A stretch of DNA of 64,000 nt from the NCBI RefSeq assembly GCF_000006565.2, contig NC_031477.1, positions 5,294,183 to 5,358,182 on the forward strand, in the 5' to 3' direction. Numbering within the stretch: position 1 is the stretch's first letter; every line of letters begins with the position of its first letter. The stretch is from Toxoplasma gondii ME49. Taxonomy: Eukaryota; Apicomplexa; Conoidasida; Eucoccidiorida; Sarcocystidae. Below are positions 48,262 through 60,200 of this stretch, piece after piece. Both the position numbers and the translations under genes were made by a program. Under the pieces are notes generated by a model, which saw only the letters and a program-made list of their open reading frames with translations, was not told the DNA's origin and did not search any database.

Positions 48262-50015
48262 TGTATACATACATACGTACATACGTACATACATACATGC
48301 ATACGTACATACATACATGCATACGTACATACATACATGCATACGTACATACATGAGCGTGTGCACGTCAGCTGAGGCGCAATAACGGCCGACAGAGGAT
48401 TAGAGAAATGCGTGGAACGACGCCAACGGTTATGTGCGCCGGGCAGTACCCTGATCTTGAGTACAGAAGTCTCTCTCCGATATCAGCATACCCGCGGTTG
48501 GATGCAAACATATACACAAAAATGTATAGATATGTACGTAAGACTTCCGGCTAGGTTGCTAAATTGATACATCGACGAACAGTGAGGCAGATGGACCTTT
48601 GCATATCCGTCAACTAAGATCGAGGAGAGATACGTTTTTTCACCGCCGAGGAAAGCCAAAGAAAAGCCGAACAAGGCTGTGAGTTGAGTGTGTTTCTTTT
48701 TCTAAAAAACTATTATAAAAACCTCACCTTGAGGGCAATGAAGATGTTCGCACTGAAGGCCGAATGAGGAGCCCATATGAGACGGAGGGAAGGAAAATGC
48801 AGAACAAGTAGTAACAGCCTGGCCGGTGTGAACATGACAGGAAACACAGAGACTGCAGGAGGTCGATGGTGTGACCAGAGATACGCTTCTGCTGCACAAA
48901 GGCCTACCGTGTATCAATAATGACAGTATGCAGAAATGCACAGAACGATAAGCAATCGAAAGACGATGCACTTACGAGAATAATGTCGCAAGCTTGAAAG
49001 CGAGATTTACAAAACAAAGTGTGAGGCTCTTGTTTCTCCTCGAATTCAGACGCGAGTGACCAGACATGTTTGGGGGTCGTACGTCCATGAACTGGAGGGT
49101 GCGAGCCGACTTTCTCTCTGCTTCCCTAAACGTTATTGTTCTGAGGAGTTCGTCCACCTTCGCATGTCCACATCTCTCACTCTGGAACTCCCCTCCTCGT
49201 TCCATCTCTCCGCGTACCCACCTCCGACAGAATCACCAGTCTGCGTTCCTCGATTTGCCTAGGGGTTTACGTCGCTGTCCAGACTGTTCTGCCCTCAACG
49301 TCCTCATTTCGCTTCCCTGCCTGTCTGCGTCTGTTTTTATACACACACATGGCTGCTGTTCGTGTGTGCACATGTAACTACGTAAATACACAGGTATGCA
49401 GATATACGTTATGCAGACGCGTATACATACACACATATGTGAAGATACATACCTGTACGCATTTGGCCGCAGCTGCAGACATGTATCCCTCGACATAGAT
49501 ATACACGTTTACATATCAACACGAATCATAGTTTACGTCGATCTCCAAGAAAGACGTTTTCAGCTTTCACTGACTTGTGAAGAAGAGCGCAGCATCCAAC
49601 AGCTGTGTTTCCGAGCGCACGAAGACTCTCAGCTTCAAGAGGAAGACCTGGATAGCCGACGAGAGAGAAAGGTCGTCCTCGTTCGAATTCGATCAACAGT
49701 GTGGGGCACCGGTAATAGCGACACAGCAACTGCGCCTGGAGACAAACAGACAAGTGACAAGAAGACGAGCAGAGCAGCGATCAGCAAAGAAACGCATGCA
49801 TCGCGAAAGACTCTGAAACGCGCAGAACTCAAAGAAAAAGCGGAAAACACCCATCACCCCAAGCAGACAAAGGCACACAAACGCAACCTCGAAAACCACG
49901 AAGGCCAACACGAAAGAACATGTGAAGGAACAACTGTTTACAAAGTATACACATAGTTGAACGCATGTCCATATACATGCATATATATAGATATATGTCG
50001 TAATGACATGCTCAC

Positions 50016-50057
<42 letters not shown>

Positions 50058-50659
50058 GCATCTACATTCTTGCGAATACATGACGCAAAAGGGTGTTCAG
50101 AGAAAGTCCTACAGATCTTCACATACACGCAGATATACATATATATATATATATGTTCATTTCTTTTTTTGGCTTTTGTGTGAGTTGCTTCGCGGCCTCC
50201 TCTCGATGCCAAAGATATCGACATCGTCGAACTGTCGCGGCCTTCGGCGCTCTTGAACAGACGCTAGCCTTTCTGCCAGCAACAGAATCCCGAAAGATCG
50301 ACGAAAAAGATTTCAGAAAACCTCTCGAGAAGCGACAGACATACCTGCTGATACAATCGGCCCGAAAGCAGCGACTGCCACAAGTCGAAGATCGCCTTCC
50401 TCTCCACACAGATTTCCCTGCACAAAAAAACCACAATGCTAACTTGCGAAAATGCAGGAGCACAGGATGCGTGTATAATCGTACATGCACCGACACATAT
50501 GCATATAGACTTTTATAAATATATATATATATATATATGAGCAGATCAACCTGTAAACGCGCATAGCAAGATGATCACCTCCACAAATATCTCTGTCTCT
50601 ATCGCTTTACACGTACACACATGTGTCTCCGGAGCGGCGTTTGTCACCGCGGTTGATGC

Positions 50660-50691
<32 letters not shown>

Positions 50692-53600
50692 GTATTTATA
50701 TAAGTATCTCTGCAGTGAGTGTGCATCCGAATAGGAGCCATGTTTGGCATGTGGCGATGTGTGCAATTTTTACCTTGTGAGAACGTAATCTCCTACGCCG
50801 AAAGTTAGGGGGACGACGCGCAGCCGTTTGCAGAAGAGTTCGAAGGGAAGGGAAGACCGCATTTCCCTCATATCGACGACGACTTTGGGCTGGAGAAGCT
50901 CAAAGGCTGCAGAGGAGAGAAAAGAGTCTCCTCGCGTCGCGAGGCTTCTGAGGCTGTCTCCGAGGCCGTCGGACTTCTGGGCTCGACGATCCTCGCCTGT
51001 TTTCTCGCCGTGACGTCTCTCCATTTCTTTCTGAATCTGTTGCTGGAGAAACGCGTCGCTGCCTCCTCCTCTTCGCGTGGAGTCGAGGCCGTGACTGCCG
51101 ACTCCCATGGCCCGCAACTGCTGTCTCCACTGGAGCCCGAGCGCGGCTGTCTCCGCGGTCGTCAGGCAGCGGCGCAAGGAGGGTGGCGCAGAGGAGGCGA
51201 GTTCCAGGTCTGGAGACAGGCCATCCTCATCGCGAGGACCATCTCGCTTCGAGTCTTCAGCAGCGAGGCGCCGCATGTCTTCTCGTTTCGCGGCCAGCCG
51301 TCCCTGCCATTCAGATCCGCCCGCAGACGCAGCCGGCAGCAGGGGTGTGAAGAAGAGGAGGTCGTCCACGGCAACCAGCAGGTGCTCCTTCTGTTGCGAA
51401 AGCATCCTCCACGCTGTCTGCTCAACTTGCACAGTGGAAAGATACTGCTGGAGTTCCGCCGACTGCTGCAACACCAGGACAAAGACGCGAAGATCTGTCC
51501 CCGAAAACACATACGGAGAAGCAGGTGGTGACTCCGTGTACACCGCGAGAGTCTGCGTGACTCTGGCGTCGAAACTGTCGGCCGATGGCCCTGCTTCCCT
51601 CTGTCCTTCCACCTTCCTCTTCTTGCTCTGCGTCTCCTGCCCGCTTCCCTCTCTTCCGCGTTTCTTTTGCTTTTCGTCGCCTTCTTCCCTCGCTGCGCCT
51701 TCCGTCTCCGCGGCGTTCGAGGACGCGCATGCAGCCACCTCTGCGAGCAGCTCACTCAAGGCCTTTCTTTCTGCACAGAAAACTTCGATTTCCCGAACGA
51801 GTGACGGATGCGGATCGACGAGGACAATTGCATGCGGCAGAATTCGCCGGAGCGCGTAGGCCACAGCTCCGGTGCCTGCACTGGCGCTGACGATGAATGG
51901 CGTAGGCCGAACTCTGGGCACAAAAACAAAGATACCAAGAGTCAAATGCGCACAGAGAGAAGCCTTGCACTTCGCCTCTGCATGCGAAACGGGGAACAGA
52001 CGAGTTTACAGACAGCCGCGACCATCGCGCACTGCTGGGGCAGACGCCTGTGTTGTTCACATACGGAGAGACCGAGGGAGAAAAAGAAACGATGAGAGGG
52101 AACGGATAGGAAAGAGAGAAAAGGAGAGAGAGGGGGGAGAAGAAGGCGCGAAAAGCGAACGGAGAAAGAAGGACAAGGAAGGAAGGACGAGAAAGGAGAA
52201 AGGAGAGAGCGAAGACAGAAAGAAGTCGTTCTTGCGTCTGTGTTCGAGGACGCAAAGGCTTTTCTTGAGCGAAAGTCGTCACACGCCAAGGTGTGGCTTT
52301 GGTTTCTTACCGCAGTTTCCGAGTTCTGCGCGCGACATTTTTTCTCATCACTTCGTCTGTGAGCAGCTGCTCTTCGACGGCTTGTGCCCAGGTGACGGAC
52401 GGCCTCGAGTCTTTCGCTTCTTCCTCTTGCAGAGCCTCTCGCAGCAGACGGGATGTTTCGCTGCCCCACCCTCGCTGTCTCTCTCTTCTCTCATTCTCTC
52501 TCTCCACTCCAGCCCCCAGTCCTCCCCGGCCTCCTCGACCGCGACGCGAAAGCAGAGGAGGAGACGCAGAAGCAAGCGAACCTGCAGACGACGCGTGAGA
52601 AGAAGAGGGAAACGCAGTGAAGGAGAAAGAAGACGAAGGAGAGGACGAGTGGGACGAAGAGGAAGAGGAAAAAGAAGAGGAAGAGGAAAAAGAAGAGGAA
52701 GAAGGGATGTTCCGATGAAGAGAAGACCCCAAAGAACAGGGCGCGGCTGTTACGCCTTCCTCTCTGGCCCTACGCCTCTGCTGCACCGGAGGCGGCCCTC
52801 GAGGAATGGCAGGCGGCGAGGAGTGAGAAAAGAGATGCTGACGGAGAGAAGAGAGCAGCACACGACGCGCCCCGAGCATGAAGAGGAGACGCAGCTGCCG
52901 ATGACTTGCTTCATCTTCCACCAAAAACAAAAGACGATACCGAGGACGAAACGGCGGAGCTGGAGAGGAAGCGGGGGCAGAGACAGAGGAAGGGAGGCGA
53001 GAGGAGAGGGCAGAAGAGGCCCCAGAAGAGAAAAAAGAAGTCGTGTGGCGATCTCTTTCGTCTGTCTCGCTCGCGTCTTCTTCACCCGTGAGGATCTCTG
53101 CATCTGAGACATCACTCGACGATGAACGCTGCTTTTCTAGCAGGTCCAGCTGGTTCCGCCAACTTCCCTTTTCTCCGGCTTCTCCTTCTTCTTCGTCTTC
53201 CGTGTCGTCGTCATCCACCACTTCACAAAAAACATCTTCGCCGCCTGACTCGGCCCCGCTTGACGAGGCAGCAGATTTGTCTCGCGGCGTTTCGGAGAAA
53301 CCTTCTGCCTCGGTTCGAGGCTTCCTTGAAGAGTTCTTTCCATGACTGTTGGCATTTTTATTCTCCGTCTCCTGCACGTGCGGTTGGCCTCTTCCCCTGC
53401 GCCTCCTTTCTGGCACCTCTTGTTCTCTCTCTTGTTCTCTCTCTTGTTCTCTCTCTTGTTCTCTCTCTTGTTCTCTCTCTTGTTCTTCCTCTTGTTCTTC
53501 GTCTTGTTCTCTCTCACTTCCCCGAGAGGATGGAGCAGACAGAGTCGCTCTCGAAGAGGGCGCAGCAGTCCCCGAAGAGGAAAGATGCGACGCCTGAAGC

Positions 53601-56600
53601 GTTCCGCGGCGTTTTCCTCCAGGTCCCGCTCCGAAGCGTTTCTCTTGCTCCCGCAGAAGTTTTTCGAAGATCTCGTCACTGACTTGGCAGTTCCAGAGAA
53701 AGTCAATCAGCCATTTCCACTTCGCGTTGGCCTCGAACGCCAGAACTGCCTTCTTCACCAGCGGAGGCTCTCCTCCGGCAGTGAGCCATGCTGACGACGC
53801 CGACGCAGAAGGAGAAGCACTACGTGACGGAGAAGGTTCCCTCTGTGTGTCTGTCCTCGGTGCTCGCTCGGCGTCTTTCCCAGGGGCGCCAGAAATAAGG
53901 TCTCTCGCGTCCTCCTCTTGCTCTCCTGTGTCTCGGGACCTGTCTCCTCCACAGCCTCCTTCCCAGCCCAGACAAACCACACCGTCAGCCGACATCTGCG
54001 GCGCAGCGCTGCCTCTCCGCTTAGCGTATCGTGCGCGCTTCGCGTTCTCTCGCTGCGGCAGCAGGTCTCTGTGCGGGATACGCTGCAGACTAAAGACCCT
54101 GAGAAAATGCCAAAGACGTTCGCATGCGCATAGGCACTTGTCAGTACACTCAGGCGCATTCGCATGCATCTGCGACGACGTGGATACGACGCATGCATCG
54201 AGACAAGAAAACGGAAAGACGGAGACAAGCACAGACAGAAGAGGGTGGGGAGGAGTGAGTAGAGGGGAACACAGCGATGCAGACGTCCAGAGGCGCGCGT
54301 GTCCAAACGCACTGAAGTTCAAATGGACAAAAGCACAAATCTATATCTATACATATACATAGATATCTATATACAGATACATATTGCAGATACATATCCA
54401 TGCATATACATATACACACACATCCAAAAATTTCGTATGAACAATGAGAGACAATGAGACAAGACGTGCAAGACTTGTATACATACACACACACGCAGGC
54501 ACATATATATATATATATATATATATATACAAACATACATATATGCATATATATATATGTCAACAGATACCGTTTGAGCAATGAAAGGAAGCGACTAATT
54601 TGTGGGGGGTGGTGAAGAGCATTCACCTGCTTTGGGCGCGATGAAGAAGAATGTGCATTTCTGTGGTGTGCATCCACCCGGGATCGAGCACCTTGGACGA
54701 TTTCAGCGCGTCTACGAGGGAAAAGAAGGCGACGGCGTCAAGTCGATAGAGGCGCCAGAGCAAGTTGCGTAGCACGCCGAGATCCTGGTTCGAGAGAATC
54801 GGAGGGAGAAAACGAAACAAGTAAACGCACATGCAGGAAAAAAACACTATATGCATGCACCTTTGTTCCATGAAAAACATAGAGACGAATACCTAGGAGG
54901 CTCTGCCGACCGTGGCGATCGACGCAACGCGACAGACAGTCACTCTTTTGTCTCACCTCGAGAGAACACGCACCACAAAACATTCTCTCTCTCCAGATCT
55001 CATCGACTAATGTACATAAACAAGCATTTACACGCAGATCTATCTGTCTAGCTATCTGTCTATCGATCAAACTGTCTCCCTATCGATTTCCCTATGGCTT
55101 TCTATCGATCTCTCTATCTCTATCTATATATCGATCCATCACTCTGTCTCTCTATCGATCTCCCTCTCTACTTGTCTATGTATCTATCTACCTGTCTATG
55201 TATCTATGTATCTATCTATCTATCTAGCTATGTGTCTATCTGTCACCGTGCTTATCTGTCTGTCGATGTATCTATACGTTTGCCTCGGTCTCCATCTCTT
55301 CTATGCGTCACTGTATTGACACCGTATCCGTAGGCCTCCACGCGGCTTTAGAGATTGGGTTCCCCCGCAGCTCTCAGCCTAGAAGCGTAGAGCTTCTGTC
55401 ATCACGCGGTTTCTGCACCAACGAGTTGGTCGAGAAGCGTTTCCGACGACTGTCAGGTTTAGAGTCCTTCTCTCCCGGCATTTACCGCCACGAATTGTCG
55501 AGTCTTCGCGTCCAATCTATGCCAGACAGCTTCTGCGCTTTCTTTCACAGAAGCCGCGAACGTTTCAAAGCCACCGCCCCCCAGCTTCGCTGCGAGACGA
55601 AAGGCGTCCGGCCCTTCCCTTTCTCCAGACACGCTCCTCTCTCCTCTCTCTCCTCTCTCTCCGCTTTCTTCTCGTCTCCGCTTTCGCGTCCACTGCTCGT
55701 CTCCGTCTTCTTGTCCCCCTTCGCGGTGTCTGTCTTGTTCGCCTTCTTGTTCTCCCTGTCGAGCCTCCTGCGAAGCGAGCTGAGAGAGAAGAGCAGCGGC
55801 CTTGGCAGCGACTGCAGCTCTGCCACCGACGATCAGCGCATTTGCGTCCTGGACATTCTCCAGGTTGAGGAGGCGAACTCTCTTCAAGAAATCGAGCCCC
55901 GATTGCAGGAGCAAAGTGATTGCTCGCTGAATCTCCAGAGTCGACGCAGACGGCCTCAAAATCACCTCGAGGCTCTCGGGTTCGGCGGCGGCCTGAACGA
56001 AACGGTGCCGGAAACGCGACGCGCAAAGGAGAACTGAGGGAGCAGAAACGGCGAGAAACTCGAGGCGAAACGCAGCGCAGAACGCAGGCAGTCACTTCTC
56101 CAAAACCACACACGCGTTCAAGGCTCAAAAAAGAGACACCACAAAGGCGACCGTTCGCTCTCTCTCTCTCCTCTCTGTTCGTCTGGCTTCCTCCGTTCTC
56201 TCTCTCTCTCTGCTGTCCTGCCTGTCGCTGTATCCTTCCTCTGCTTCCTCTGCTCCCTCTGCTTCCTCTCTCCCTTCTCTTCCTGTCGCTTGTCCACCGT
56301 ATTCCTGCTCGGGGGAGGCGTTCCGTTCTCGCTGTGGCTGTGTTCGGCGTTCTCCGTCTACAGTCCGGTTCGCTCTCGCCTCTTACCTCGAGACTCCGTT
56401 GGACGGCGGAGGCGTCTCTGGGGAAGAGGTGAACCTTCTGAATCCAGAGTTGCTTCATCGTTCGCTCGAGGAGGCCAAAGATCGAGACGTTTTGTCTCCT
56501 GCTGAGGAAGGAGGAGAAGAACGCAGAGGGGTTGTCGCAGATCGCCTTGAGGCCGCCCAGCCGGTTCCGCTGTCTGTACAGACGGACGATGAAGGCCTCG

Positions 56601-57763
56601 TTGAAGCCCCTGCAGACGGTTTCTGCATGCATCACGATGATGCAGTCAATGACTTCTGGCGGCAGCTTCCCAGAAAGCAGGTCGCCGACCATCACGCGAG
56701 AGGAAACACAGAAGCAGCCACCCTTCGCGTACAGCTTCTGTCGCTGCGCCCAGGTCGCCCCTTCGCAGCCGGTCGCCGCTCCACTGCCCACATATCGAAG
56801 CACTAACGAAGGAGACAGAGAAGAACGAGAAGAAGAAGAGAGCGAAGAAGAAGAGAGCGAAGAAGAAGAAGCGAGAGAAGAAGAGAGAGAAGAAGAAGAG
56901 AGAGAAGAAGAAGAGAAAGGAGAAGAAGAGAGAGAAGAAAGAGGAGAGAACGGGGCAACGGCGAGTTCAGACTTCGAAGGTGGAGAAGAGGCAGGTTCGA
57001 CTGGAGTTGAAGAAGTGCGAGGTGGAGCGGGGGAAGTCGCGGAAGAGTCATGTGGAGCGCCTGGAGCTGGGAGAACTGAAGCGCCCGAATCGATTCGCGA
57101 CGCGGGTGGGTGGGGACATGGAGGCTCGTCCACCCGGTCGTCTCCGAACGTCTGTTTGTGCTTTCTCAGAAATTCGAGAAGTCTCTCGCGCTCCGCAAAC
57201 TGCTCTTCGAGTTGCAGTTGCCGCAGCTGCAAAAGCTCGCACTCTTCCTGGGAAACATTCAAGACGAAAATCAGCTTCGGAAAAGCCAAACCTCCGACGA
57301 GCAGCCCTCCAGGTGTACGTACACACGAAGTCGCATCGGGGGCAGACGCTCGCGGCGGCTCCGGGCGCTGGAGGCGCCGCAGCAGAAGCAGAAGAATGCC
57401 ATGTGCGTCTACGCCTCTTGCCAAAACAGCTAACGCATCTTCCTTGACCAACTTCTCCACCACTTCTTCTTTGTACTCAAGAGAGGGAAACAAATGCGCC
57501 TGTCTCCCCAAACGGCTCGAAGCAGAAGGAGCAGAGGAGGACGCGGAAACAGAAGAGAAAGACGAGGAAAACGAGGAAGACGAGGAAAACGAGGAAGATG
57601 AAGAAAAAGAGGAAGAGGAAGAAGAGGAAGAAGAGGAAGAAAAAGAGGAAGATGAGGAGGAAGAAGAGGAGGAAGAAGAGGAAGAGGAACGGCTGGAATC
57701 GATATCCGAGGCTGGCTGCTCCATGGAGGCAGCACGGGAACTGCCTTCTTGGCGAGCGTCCAT
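46382..57763 (-). CDS. ERCC4: DNA repair endonuclease XPF (ERCC4/Rad1), 12 exons, greatly enlarged
   Basis: Exons in transcript order (complement): 56387-57763, 55486-55992, 54627-54784, 52311-54098, 50774-51913, 50345-50417, 49571-49735, 48976-49091, 48728-48818, 47314-48063, 46885-46946, 46382-46436. The model gives 2093 residues (human 916). The N-terminal SF2 helicase-like part has LFPSLEYKEEVVEKLVKEDA, GGLLVGGLAFPKLIFVLNVS and CRGFNEAFIVRLYRQRNRLG. The ERCC4 nuclease domain follows: KVVVDMREMRSSLPFE, then GDYVLT with ERK at 1662-1664 and Asp1668, an intact GDX-nERKX3D site, then LCRYYRCPTLLIEFERGRPF and VLHFPSLRLIW. The tandem helix-hairpin-helix reads FLRRLPGVTSKNINLI and LADLAAMSEKEMIDLLGA. 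XPF with ERCC1 incises DNA 5' of lesions in excision repair, crosslink repair and recombination, in the nucleus. Growth comes from Ser- and Glu-rich inserts. The exon 7/8 join is uncertain. Confidence 0.93.
46773..46819. repeat. (TA)n microsatellite in XPF intron 11
   Basis: Uninterrupted TA dinucleotides for about 47 bp between the exons 46885-46946 and 46382-46436. Confidence 0.95.
48227..48258. repeat. (TA)n microsatellite in XPF intron 9
   Basis: About 32 bp of pure AT alternation that leads directly into a 20-bp minisatellite. Confidence 0.95.
48259..48355. repeat. CATA/CGTA minisatellite with 20-bp higher-order period
   Basis: ACATACATGCATACGTACAT recurs with a 20-bp period from about 48287 to 48355 (about 3.5 copies), preceded by looser CATA/CGTA repeats. 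It lies in XPF intron 9, between exon 48728-48818 and exon 47314-48063. Confidence 0.85.
50018..50055. repeat. (TA)n microsatellite in XPF intron 6
   Basis: Pure TA alternation between exons 50345-50417 and 49571-49735. Confidence 0.95.
53417..53514 (-). repeat. Coding 12-bp minisatellite in XPF exon 4
   Basis: The plus-strand unit CTCTTGTTCTCT repeats about eight times with small variants. On the coding strand it encodes the tetrapeptide EREQ in tandem, inside the large insert of exon 4. Confidence 0.9.
54506..54528. repeat. TA microsatellite in XPF intron 3
   Basis: Pure TA tract with flanking CATA/TGTA variants between exons 54627-54784 and 52311-54098. Confidence 0.85.
56815..56945 (-). 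repeat. Coding poly-Ser/Leu tract in XPF exon 1
   Basis: GAA/GAG-rich plus strand is read on the minus strand as alternating SSS/LSSSS codons. It lies between two conserved blocks of the helicase-like domain. Confidence 0.85.
57536..57692 (-). repeat. Coding poly-Ser tract near the XPF N-terminus
   Basis: AGA/GGA/GAA-rich plus strand encodes more than 40 nearly consecutive Ser/Phe residues, upstream of the first conserved block (LFPSLEYKEEVVEKL). Confidence 0.9.
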
Positions 57764-59165
57764 GGTTGAAGGAAAAAGTCGCCGAGAGACAGATGGAGGG
57801 GAAGAAGAGCGTCGCGCAAGTCAGCCGCCATCTGCGCGCATGGACGAGGGAGGAGGCGAAGACGTATGGGGGGAGTACATGCACAGCATGTTTGCGAGAG
57901 CGTTTATCTCTCTTGCGTCGCCTTCTGCGGGGAACAAGATTGAAAGCCGCGGTTCCCCTCCACCAACTCGCCTTCTGCATGCGCGCATGGACGCGTGAGG
58001 AGTTTTCCGCGTCGAGAAGGTCGGATGGATGTTCTGTGAAGTCTCGCTCTGAAGTCGTGGTATTTTTCCTCGTTGATGCAGTTCTGCCATTGAGATCGCT
58101 GCGGGTGGAGGGCCAAACCAGAATGGCGCATTGTTAGTGGTGCCGGGAAGCTGGAGAACGCATCACATTTTGGGGGAGATACTCACCCTTGGAGAGTGTA
58201 GAGCGCAGAAGAACGCAGACGCTGGCTGCAAAGGAACAGTCTAGCGAAGAGAAGGAAGCCATCTCCCCCTTGTTTTCTGCTTCGGCGACACAGCCGTAAA
58301 AGGCTAACAGAAGAGAAGAAGATCCAAAAGTTCCTTCTTCCTCCACACAACGTCAGTCGCCGCATCTCACTCTGTGCAGCCACAACGCACCCTATGTATC
58401 CGGTGAGTCTCTCTGCGTTGGTCTTGCTTCTCTCTTTGCCTCCCCAGTTCCCTTCCAGAAGGTGAAAGAGAGAAGACAGAGAAGGAAGGCGAAAGCAACG
58501 GAAGCAAGAAGGAAGCGTCTGCGCCGACTTCCGTGCTTTGCCAGGTGACCCAGAGACCTCAGCCATGCCAGTAAAAGACGAAGAGAAGCGTTTTTCGAGT
58601 GCGCATGCATGCATGCAACACAAAAAACTCGAAAGAAACTGCTCGAGTCTGTCGCTCTTCTCTCTTCTCTCTCCTCTCTTTCTTTTCTCTCGGGCTCCTT
58701 CCACTTTCGAACAAATACGTTTTATTCCTTCGCTTTCTTGGCGTCTCCGGGGGAGGCCTTCACCGACAAAGCTCTCCGCGTTCCTCAAAGTTCACAGAGC
58801 CTCTTGGGTTTCCTCTCCAAGAAAGATCTCCGTCCTGTCTGGGAGGACTTCACCTCTCTATTAGACGCAACTGTGAGACAGAAAACCGCAGATGAAGAAC
58901 GAAATAGGAACATGCAAGCCACCAATGTAGGCTTCTCTTCCCTTCGTCGCTGGACTCTCTCAATCTCCTCTCTCTCCTTCCTCTTCTCTCTCTCCGTCTT
59001 CTCGCTTCTTCATCTCTCTCCTTCCTCGTCTCCCTCTCCGTCTTCTCGCTTCTTCATCTCTCTCCTTCCTCGTCTCCCTCTCCGTCTTCTTGCTTCTTCA
59101 TCTCTCTCCTTCCTCGTCTCTCTCTCCTTCTCTCTCTTCTCTCCTTCTTCTCTTGTCTTTCAACG
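57764..59165. promoter_or_regulatory. Divergent promoter region, XPF / capping enzyme
   Basis: This 1.4-kb spacer lies between divergent start codons and must hold both promoters and 5' UTRs. It contains the TGCATGC pair at 58606-58616 and a long CT-rich tract at about 58950-59160 directly before the capping-enzyme start. No additional gene is supported, although several pyrimidine-driven frames stay open. Confidence 0.55.
58601..58618 (+). promoter_or_regulatory. Overlapping TGCATGC motifs (AP2-type site candidate)
   Basis: GCGCATGCATGCATGCAA contains TGCATGC at 58606-58612 and again at 58610-58616. TGCATGC-type motifs are enriched in coccidian promoters and are bound by some ApiAP2 factors. 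Its position in a divergent promoter supports a regulatory reading, but the same motif also occurs by chance in introns of this window. Confidence 0.35.
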
Positions 59166-59702
59166 ATGAACGCTCTCCATTCAGAGGCCATCCCACCGCC
59201 GCCGGAGGATGGCCGACGAACTGCACACGGCGAGAAACTACGCTCCTCTTCCTCTTCTTCTCCTTCCTCTTCTCCTTCTTCCTCTTCTCCTTCTTCTTCC
59301 TCTTCTTCTTCCTCTTCGTCTTCTCCTTCTTCTTCCTCTTCTTCTCCAGTCCACAGTCTCGCTGTGTCGCCGGCGGAGTTGCCGGGGATTTTGGAAGGCG
59401 ACGCCTCGGGGCTTCTGCCTCCAGAGCAGGCGCAGCGCGTACGCGAGCGAGTGCGAAAAATGTGCGGTTGGTCGAGAGACTCTTTTCCAGGTGGACAGCC
59501 TGTGAGCTTGAGCAAAAGCAACCTCACAGGTACTCGCGGCAAAGCGAGAAAAGGCGCCGGCACTCGGACACCCAAGAGAAAAACGCCAACGCAGAAAAAC
59601 GCACACCTGGGCGTCTTTCTCCCCGCCCACAGGTCCATATATATATATATATGTTTCCATATATATATATATATATTTATGTATGTTTCCATATGTTTTT
59701 TT

Positions 59703-59748
<46 letters not shown>

Positions 59749-60134
59749 CATGTATATACAGGCATATATATTTGTTTCTGTGAATACGTATCTCTATAAA
59801 TGCCTGTATACATCTGTCTCTATGTCGATGGACGAGTCTGTATGCGTCTCTGCCAAGATCTTTCGGAAGAGTGAAAGACAGGTAGCTTTGTCAACAGAGA
59901 CCTATGCCTGCAACTGTTTCATTGTGTGGCTGTGTCGACAGAGAGACTGCACCCTTTGTTGAAATACTTCTCTGCAGAAAGCATAAATGTTTACACTCAT
60001 GTATATATATTTTTTAGATACAGATGTAATATTGATAGAGACATCCGCATGCACAAAGAGCTGCAGAGAGATACAAATATCTGCATATAGACAGGCACAC
60101 AGCTCTTTACATATCTATATATCTACCTATATAT

Positions 60135-60166
<32 letters not shown>

Positions 60167-60168
60167 AT

Positions 60169-60200
<32 letters not shown>

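Noticed and set aside
49396..49956. 186-codon plus-strand frame
   Set aside because: Antisense to XPF exon 7 and its intron repeats; the XPF nuclease match (CRYYRCPTLLIEF) on the minus strand is decisive.
52500..53110. Long plus-strand frames opposite XPF exon 4
   Set aside because: They mirror Ser/Glu low-complexity coding sequence of XPF and show no independent domain.
58183..58788. 201-codon minus-strand frame between XPF and the capping enzyme
   Set aside because: Composition driven by CT/GA-rich DNA, no domain; better read as promoter and UTR sequence.
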